NCBI GenBank assembly: GCA_947174985.1
Contig: CAMWLB010000114.1
Location: 1 to 9,024 of the forward strand
Length of the DNA: 9,024 bases
Origin: an uncultured Lachnospiraceae bacterium
Lineage (GTDB): Bacteria; Bacillota; Clostridia; Lachnospirales; Lachnospiraceae
Direction: 5' to 3'
Notes under the pieces: generated by a model
Told to the model about the DNA's origin: nothing
The model's database searches: none
Seen by the model: only the letters and a program-made list of their open reading frames with translations
Shown here: positions 5,116 to 9,024 of the stretch, piece after piece
Position numbering within the stretch: the stretch's first letter is position 1
Layout of the letters: each line of letters begins with the position of its first letter
Program-made: the position numbers and the translations under genes

Positions 5116-6198
5116 CTAACTCGCCTTATTTCCTTGCGACATCATATCCAACAGGGATAATTGCCCTGTCACCTGTGCCTCCTCTTTTTTCTCCTGCTCC
5201 GGTTTCTTTTCAGGGGCTTTTAATTTCTTTTCCTTTTTCTCCGATTTCTTTTTGGCGGCGGGCTTATAGCCTGTTTTTCCCACATAAGGCTTGGGGACAA
5301 ATTGTTCTTCCTGCTCCTCATCCTCTTTCGCGGAAGGATCACGGAAATAATCTTCTGCCCACTGGTAACACAGGTCATCGGGGATGTCACACCCATAACC
5401 CTGCTGCCCTGTTCCCGGCTTGATGTCTTCGGCTTTCATCTCGTCCTGGACATAATCCCAGGCCTTGCGGTTGATATACTGGAAACAGTGGATCATGCTC
5501 TTGCGGGGATCCATGGTCATTCTGGCAAATTCTACATCCTCCAGGCACAGGGTCTGGATGTACTCCGCCACACAGTCTTTCATGTTGCGCCGTGTGAGTT
5601 TTTCCGTATCAGTGCTTATGCGCTGCATGGATTTCCGCACGATTTCCTCCTCACTCATACAGGCAAGCTCTTCCTGCTGTTTCCGCAAAGCATCCTTTTT
5701 CGCCTGCTGCCTTGCCTCCCATTCCGCTTTCCGCTCTGCCTCTGCTGCTTCATGCTTGGCGCGCCTGATTTCCTCATCATCTTCTTCGTCCGCATCCGGC
5801 GCTGTCTCTGCCTCTGCTGTTTCCGGCTCTGCTGCCTGCCCGATTTCTTCCATCTCCAGAGTTTCTTCCTGCTCTGAGGCATCCTCCGTTTCCGGAATTT
5901 CTGCCTGCGCCATGCCATCCTCCGCTTCCGAGAATTCCGCCTTTCCAGAATCGTTCTCTTCCATTTCGGAAACCATGTCCTGATACAGTCCCGAATTTCC
6001 GGTTTTCAAAATCTGCTCCGGTCCAACAGGAAGGGCATCAGCCTCCTCCATGCAGGCAGCTGAGCCATATTCTGCTACTGTCTCCTGATTCGGTTCAGAA
6101 ACAAAGCCATCCGCTCCCTGAACCTGATAACCCTCATCAAAGAGTGGCATTCCCTCCAAAACCTGAAATCCTCCGTTATTTTCCGTGTACATATCCAT
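5116..6198 (-). CDS. pcfK: PcfK-like protein (family including AcrIIA9-type Cas9 inhibitors) with acidic N-terminal extension
   Basis: The 360-residue product has four parts. Residues 1-142 are acidic and probably disordered. Residues 143-178 are a charged coiled-coil helix (EEIRRAKHEAAEAERKAEW onward). Residues 178-290 form the PcfK-like domain, with KSMIHCFQYINRKAWDYV (233-250) and DDLCYQWAEDYFRD (274-287). Residues 303-343 are a lysine-rich tail ending in GQLSLLDMM. By my recollection this domain family contains AcrIIA9, a Cas9 inhibitor; in pCF10 PcfK is a conjugation-region protein of unclear role. An upstream in-frame ATG at 6247-6249 exists, but AAAGGAG (6206-6212) with a 7-nt spacer favours 6196-6198, which begins MDMYTENN. 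It is followed after 9 bp by the GFHC gene. A hairpin terminator lies just upstream. Most family members I recall are shorter; the acidic half is an addition. Confidence 0.83.
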   Translation of the reverse strand: MDMYTENNGGFQVLEGMPLFDEGYQVQGADGFVSEPNQETVAEYGSAACMEEADALPVGPEQILKTGNSGLYQDMVSEMEENDSGKAEFSEAEDGMAQAEIPETEDASEQEETLEMEEIGQAAEPETAEAETAPDADEEDDEEIRRAKHEAAEAERKAEWEARQQAKKDALRKQQEELACMSEEEIVRKSMQRISTDTEKLTRRNMKDCVAEYIQTLCLEDVEFARMTMDPRKSMIHCFQYINRKAWDYVQDEMKAEDIKPGTGQQGYGCDIPDDLCYQWAEDYFRDPSAKEDEEQEEQFVPKPYVGKTGYKPAAKKKSEKKEKKLKAPEKKPEQEKKEEAQVTGQLSLLDMMSQGNKAS

Positions 6199-6205
6199 GA
6201 TCATT

Positions 6206-6212
6206 CTCCTTT
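6206..6212 (-). promoter_or_regulatory. Ribosome binding site deciding the PcfK-like start
   Basis: AAAGGAG lies 7 nt before the ATG at 6196-6198. Two other in-frame ATGs are less likely: one at 6202-6204 is only about 1 nt from the site, and the one at 6247-6249 lies inside the terminator stem with no proper site. Confidence 0.8.
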
Positions 6213-6215
6213 CAG

Positions 6216-6253
6216 AAAAAGGGCATGGAACAGCATCTCCCTGAACCATGCCC
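6216..6253 (-). terminator. Hairpin plus U5 just upstream of the PcfK-like RBS (attenuator-like)
   Basis: On the minus strand GGGCATGG (6253-6246) pairs with CCATGCCC (6228-6221) for 8 bp. A symmetric TT/TT internal loop and a further CAG/CTG (3 bp) follow, around a 7-nt loop GGAGATG. Five U (6220-6216) come next, then C. The U-tract is only 3 nt from the ribosome binding site of the PcfK-like gene, so there is no room for a promoter between them. It can therefore act only as a partial terminator/attenuator or as an mRNA stability or processing element within one operon. Confidence 0.65.
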
Positions 6254-6290
6254 TTGTAAGTGTATTGTGCCTCCGTGCGGATGATCCGGC

Positions 6291-7910
6291 TTATCGGCCT
6301 GTGCTATCCTGTTCCTGCATTGGTTTCGCCATGAACGGTGAAAAGCGCACAGGCTCAAAGCCTCCTGTATCCACATAGTAATAGCTGCGTTTCTCATCAT
6401 CATACAGCTCCAGTACGTCAGAGGGCGCTACCTGCCGTCCCCTGTATCCATCCGGCATACCATCGCTGAAAACATCTTTGATCCTTTTTAAAATCTCCTT
6501 GTCCGTGCTGTTCTCAGGACAGGGCAGCGCGGAATTCCACATCAAGCGGTATTCCTTTGCAGGCGGCTGCTCGTATCCTGCCTTGTGCAGTTCCTTTATC
6601 CCTTCAAACGCAAATGGGATCGGCGTTTGCTCACGGCCAAAGTCCAGCTGATAGACCCTGTATTTCTGCAGGAAACATTTTATCTCCGGCACATCCTGCG
6701 TGATATCAGCATCCCCTGAATCCGTCCTTTCCTCCTCTCTCTGCCTTTCTTTTTTCCTAAGCGCAAGCTGCCAGTCGTCTATGCCCTTAAAATTCGGGTC
6801 CCAGGTCAGACGGCGGCACTCCATTCCATGTTCCTTTGCCATCAGATAGATCTTGGAGCTTCCTTTGGCGGTATTTGCGTTCCTGTATTTATCCATGTCC
6901 TGGGCCTCAATGATCAGCTCCGTGCCCTTCTGGGCAAGCGTCCTGAACACTTCGTTAAGCGCCCCTACATTGTTGGCCCCGGCTGTTGTCACGATGGACC
7001 GGTTAATCAGGCAGTGTGCAATATCGGCTTTCAGCAGCCCTTCCGTCACATAGACCGTCCGGGCGGGAAATTTACCCACGAAATGCACCGGGCTGCCGGA
7101 AGTGGTCCCCATGTTCTTTGAAGAAGACGAGAGCCAGATGTACTTTGCCCCCGACTTATCCGGCGGGTCGTTCTTATCCCTGATGGGGGTATCCAGCATA
7201 ATCTGCGCTCCCCGGATCAGCCCGTCCATGCCCACTACAGGTATCAGGATGCCTGATGTCCTGCTGGTGAACTTCACTGTCCAATAACCGTTTTCGTGCC
7301 GGTAGAACCCCGGCACCCCTGCCACTGTGCAGCCCTGCCCGATCAGCCTTTCCGTTAAGGACCGACATAGGAAATAGGGCGGCGTGCTCTTGAACCCGAA
7401 CTGTTTGATCTGTTCATCCGTAAGCCCGCGCTTTTCAGACCGTAAATGGTTCCGGTGGGCTGCTGACAGGGTAAGCATCTCAAAAAGCCGTGAGAATGTC
7501 CGGTGGACTTCCCGGGCGCTGGCCGGAGGTGACTGGGGGATGCCCCCTTTCCCCTGGCCGGGGGCTGCGGCTCCCTGAACCGGAGCCGCAGCTGGTGCCG
7601 TTGATATTCCGTAATCCTCACATCCCCAGGATGCCTCCCCTGTGGAGAGGGCATCCCATATTTCATGGTAAGCCTGGGAATTTGACATGTTATTGAGCCT
7701 TGCATACAGCGCAAGCATCCCTCCGGATTCGCCGCAGTAATTGCAGCGCCATACATTCCTGCTAAAATTCACATTCATCTTGCCCCGCTTGTCCCCGCAG
7801 AACGGGCAGTCCACATATGCGCTGTCCGCCAGCCTGCGGCGCACATTTAAGTGGAGCAGTTCTGCCACGGTCATGATCCCAAACGGGAATTCCTGCGGAT
7901 GAGAGTCCAT
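6291..7910 (-). CDS. CHC2 zinc-finger / Toprim-like primase with C-terminal YodL-like domain
   Basis: The 539-residue product resembles mobile-element primases, which make RNA primers for element replication or for complementary-strand synthesis after transfer. A CHC2-type zinc ribbon is at 35-59 (CPFC at 35-38, CNYC at 56-59). A Pro/Ala/Gly linker spans about 103-131. A DUF3854/Toprim-like core spans about 160-385: VYVTEGLLKADIA (286-298, E290), EAQDMD (335-340, D338/D340), and GIDDW (376-380). A basic/acidic linker covers 385-405. The tail 417-526 matches YodL-like domains (KYRVYQLDFG; VFSDGMPDGYRGRQVAPSDV; YYYVDTGGFEPVRF). No helicase domain is present. The frame is open 9 codons further up to 7937, but AAGGGGG (7919-7925) with an 8-nt spacer supports 7908-7910. 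It starts 41 bp after the upstream gene and is probably co-transcribed with it. Confidence 0.87.
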   Translation of the reverse strand: MDSHPQEFPFGIMTVAELLHLNVRRRLADSAYVDCPFCGDKRGKMNVNFSRNVWRCNYCGESGGMLALYARLNNMSNSQAYHEIWDALSTGEASWGCEDYGISTAPAAAPVQGAAAPGQGKGGIPQSPPASAREVHRTFSRLFEMLTLSAAHRNHLRSEKRGLTDEQIKQFGFKSTPPYFLCRSLTERLIGQGCTVAGVPGFYRHENGYWTVKFTSRTSGILIPVVGMDGLIRGAQIMLDTPIRDKNDPPDKSGAKYIWLSSSSKNMGTTSGSPVHFVGKFPARTVYVTEGLLKADIAHCLINRSIVTTAGANNVGALNEVFRTLAQKGTELIIEAQDMDKYRNANTAKGSSKIYLMAKEHGMECRRLTWDPNFKGIDDWQLALRKKERQREEERTDSGDADITQDVPEIKCFLQKYRVYQLDFGREQTPIPFAFEGIKELHKAGYEQPPAKEYRLMWNSALPCPENSTDKEILKRIKDVFSDGMPDGYRGRQVAPSDVLELYDDEKRSYYYVDTGGFEPVRFSPFMAKPMQEQDSTGR

Positions 7911-7918
7911 TGCACGTT

Positions 7919-7925
7919 CCCCCTT
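7919..7925 (-). promoter_or_regulatory. Ribosome binding site deciding the primase start
   Basis: AAGGGGG is 8 nt before the ATG at 7908-7910. The earlier in-frame ATG at 7935-7937 has a GAGG directly touching it with no spacer, so it is the poorer choice. Confidence 0.7.
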
Positions 7926-7951
7926 CCAATCTGTCATCCTCAGATCATTTA

Positions 7952-9024
7952 TCAGCCTGCCTTCTTTTCCAGGTCATCCAGTACGAGCCTTGCTGCAGCG
8001 CGCAGGATGTTGTCCTTGCCCTGGTAGCCTTCGCTCAGATAGAATCTCAGGCTGGGCCGTCTGCGCTGTGCCACTTCATCAAGGGTCCAGCCCCGGCAGA
8101 TCCCTGTCGGCACTATCACCTTTTTGGCATCCTCCAGTGTCATGAATTGAAGGATCTGGTCAACGGGTGTTGTCTCCGTATAGGGTTTATCTGCCCCTGC
8201 TGTCTGGCTTGCGCCTGCAGCGGATGCCACGGGCGCCGTTTCGGCCGCTGCAGCCGTATCCGGTACAACAGATGCTGGTGCAACAGGCAATTCTTCAGGC
8301 ATGGTTTCCGCTTTTTCCACTGCTTTAGTTCCTTCCGGCGCTACCGGCAGGGCATCAGGCTCCCCCTTCCCTGACAGCATGGACATTGCAGCCGCCATAT
8401 CTGATGCGGCAGGCAGCGTCTGCCCATCTTCTGCCACAGGAAGCTGTTCTGCAGGTAAAGTCTCTGCGCTTACGGGCAGCTGGGCCGCTAGCTGTGGAGC
8501 CGGTACGGATGCTGCTGCTTTCTGCATTCCTGTCTGTGTCTGTGCAGGTCTGGCCACCGCTTTCTGCCCGCCCTGTGCCGTCTGCGCCTGCGTTGTCTGG
8601 ACAGACCTGGCAGATACTGCTGCCTGCTGCACTACGGTCTGCTGCTGTGTGATCGGCTGCTGGGCTGTTGGACGCTGCTGAACTGCCGCAGGTCTCTGCT
8701 GTGCAGCCGACTGGGCTGTGGCAGGTCTCTGTTGTGTTGCCTGCTGTTGTGTCATGATTCTTTGCTGTGGTGCTGCTGTTTGCCTCTGGGCTGTCGGCTG
8801 TTGTACTGCTGTACGCTGTTGAACTGCCGCCCGTGATACCGTTGTATGCTGCTGGGCTGTTGCCTGAGCCGCTGTATTCTCCGTGCTTCCGGCGGGTGCA
8901 GGAACAAACTGCAGGCCAAAACCGGCGTCTGTCAGCGCCTGATCCATTGCTTTTATCTGTGCGCTCTCAATATATTTATCCCCGCCCTCTTCCCTGGTAC
9001 AGGTAGCGGTAAAGCTGGATACGG
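7952..9024 (-). CDS. C-terminal part of a multi-domain, possibly DNA-annealing, protein with long disordered linker (runs off right edge)
   Basis: The frame stays open to the right edge, so the ATG at 8945-8947 is an internal methionine: upstream codons give SSFTATCTREEGGDKYIES then AQIKAMDQALTDAGFGLQF, which is clearly protein-like. The pattern 'acidic strand, AQxKAxxQALxxAGFGxQF' reminds me of single-strand annealing (Rad52/Erf-like) domains; that is a weak recollection. Numbering from M at 8947: residues 26-140 are Gln/Ala/Thr-rich and basic, 160-260 are acidic with repeated LPV motifs, and 264-331 form a small conserved-looking domain (VDQILQFMTLEDAKKVIVP, then GWTLDEV, SLRFYL, NILRAAARLVLDDLEKK) reminiscent of the small C-terminal 'G-x-TL-x-E' domains seen on phage recombination proteins. 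It lies directly upstream of the primase, which supports a role in DNA metabolism. Function is not settled. Confidence 0.8.
   Translation of the reverse strand, partial: VSSFTATCTREEGGDKYIESAQIKAMDQALTDAGFGLQFVPAPAGSTENTAAQATAQQHTTVSRAAVQQRTAVQQPTAQRQTAAPQQRIMTQQQATQQRPATAQSAAQQRPAAVQQRPTAQQPITQQQTVVQQAAVSARSVQTTQAQTAQGGQKAVARPAQTQTGMQKAAASVPAPQLAAQLPVSAETLPAEQLPVAEDGQTLPAASDMAAAMSMLSGKGEPDALPVAPEGTKAVEKAETMPEELPVAPASVVPDTAAAAETAPVASAAGASQTAGADKPYTETTPVDQILQFMTLEDAKKVIVPTGICRGWTLDEVAQRRRPSLRFYLSEGYQGKDNILRAAARLVLDDLEKKAG
8528..8872 (-). repeat. Degenerate Gln-rich coding repeat (disordered linker)
   Basis: About 115 codons rich in CAG/CAA, GCN and ACN encode QQRPATAQ-, QQRPAAVQ- and AVQQRTAVQQ-like units; roughly 35 of these residues are glutamine. 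A longer match, GCAGGTCTCTG on the plus strand, recurs at 8688 and 8721, 33 bp or 11 codons apart (QQRPATAQ... / QQRPAAVQ...). The repeats are imperfect and in frame, so this is a low-complexity linker and not a CRISPR array or intergenic minisatellite. Confidence 0.7.

Noticed and set aside
5302..5983. Two long plus-strand reading frames (191 and 172 codons) opposite the PcfK-like gene
   Set aside because: They are antisense shadows of a Glu/Lys-rich coding region; low-complexity Leu/Cys/Ser runs, no SD, no family resemblance.
6201..6236. Possible 11-residue leader peptide (MLFHALFLKGE) starting in the terminator loop and ending just before the PcfK start
   Set aside because: The layout is tempting for translation-controlled attenuation, but its GGGAG touches the ATG with no spacer and the peptide shows no regulatory codon run. 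Kept only as a note.
6199..6249. Longer PcfK-like reading frame starting at the ATG at 6247-6249 (17 extra residues)
   Set aside because: That ATG lies in the stem of the 6216-6253 hairpin and has no SD at proper distance, while AAAGGAG at 6206-6212 fits the ATG at 6196-6198.
7911..7937. Primase start 9 codons upstream at 7935-7937
   Set aside because: No SD with a usable spacer; the AAGGGGG at 7919-7925 lies inside that extension and fits the later ATG.
7910..8681. Plus-strand reading frames opposite the edge gene, rich in Cys, Ala and Ser
   Set aside because: Mirror images of the Gln/Ala-rich minus-strand linker; the minus-strand frame ends in a conserved-looking domain and is continuous with the edge.
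8528..8872. CRISPR array or minisatellite
   Set aside because: Repeats are short, imperfect, in phase with codons and lack constant-length spacers; they encode a Gln-rich linker.
8945..8947. ATG at 8945-8947 as the true start of the edge gene
   Set aside because: The frame stays open to the window edge with protein-like sequence upstream, and no SD precedes this ATG.
1..9024. tRNA, rRNA, oriT, att site or riboswitch
   Set aside because: Reading the gaps (511-657, 1627-1738, 2363-2380, 6199-6290, 7911-7951) showed no cloverleaf, no long nick-site palindrome and no recognisable aptamer; no gap exceeds 150 bp.

Overview
The window is part of a mobile genetic element, most likely an integrative and conjugative element or large plasmid of a gut Clostridia species (Lachnospiraceae-like). 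The assignment is inference: it rests on the PcfK/PcfJ pair, strong AAGGAGG-type ribosome binding sites, a ParM/StbA-type actin, a CHC2 primase with a YodL-like tail, and an Rpn-family nuclease. No ribosomal or tRNA gene or other host marker is present. All real genes lie on the minus strand, so the biological order runs from high to low coordinates.

Layout, in transcription order. (1) 9024-7952: the 3' part of a gene that enters from the right edge. It encodes a DNA-metabolism-like segment, a long Gln/Ala-rich disordered linker, an acidic linker and a small conserved C-terminal domain. (2) 7910-6291: a primase-like protein with a CHC2 zinc finger, a Toprim-like/DUF3854-like core and a YodL-like tail. 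(3) A hairpin with a short U-tract at 6253-6216, just before the next ribosome binding site; it looks like an attenuator. (4) A tightly coupled block: PcfK-like protein (6198-5116; family that, from memory, includes the Cas9 inhibitor AcrIIA9), a small GFHC protein resembling DUF7666 (5106-4558), PcfJ (4561-2381) and an unrecognised basic protein (2362-1739). (5) A self-contained cassette: a near-consensus promoter (1728-1700), a possibly structured leader, an Rpn-family nuclease gene (1626-658) and a strong intrinsic terminator (626-585). (6) The 5' part of a ParM/StbA-like segregation actin gene (510 to the left edge), preceded by two exact 8-bp direct repeats at 11-bp spacing.

How it fits together (inference): the right half is a replication/DNA-processing module, the middle is the conserved Pcf accessory block of conjugative elements, and the left end begins a segregation module. 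The Rpn gene has its own promoter and terminator and sits between them like a moron or defence cassette.

The most notable observation is inside the Rpn gene. A second AAGGAGG, identical to that of the full-length gene, precedes an in-frame ATG (829-831) that would give a 57-residue C-terminal protein, and a perfect TATAAT lies just upstream at 876-871. This is the gene-within-a-gene layout of the Rpn toxin (RpnL) / intragenic antitoxin (RpnS) systems described in enterobacteria. Finding it here, in a Gram-positive mobile element, would be worth testing.
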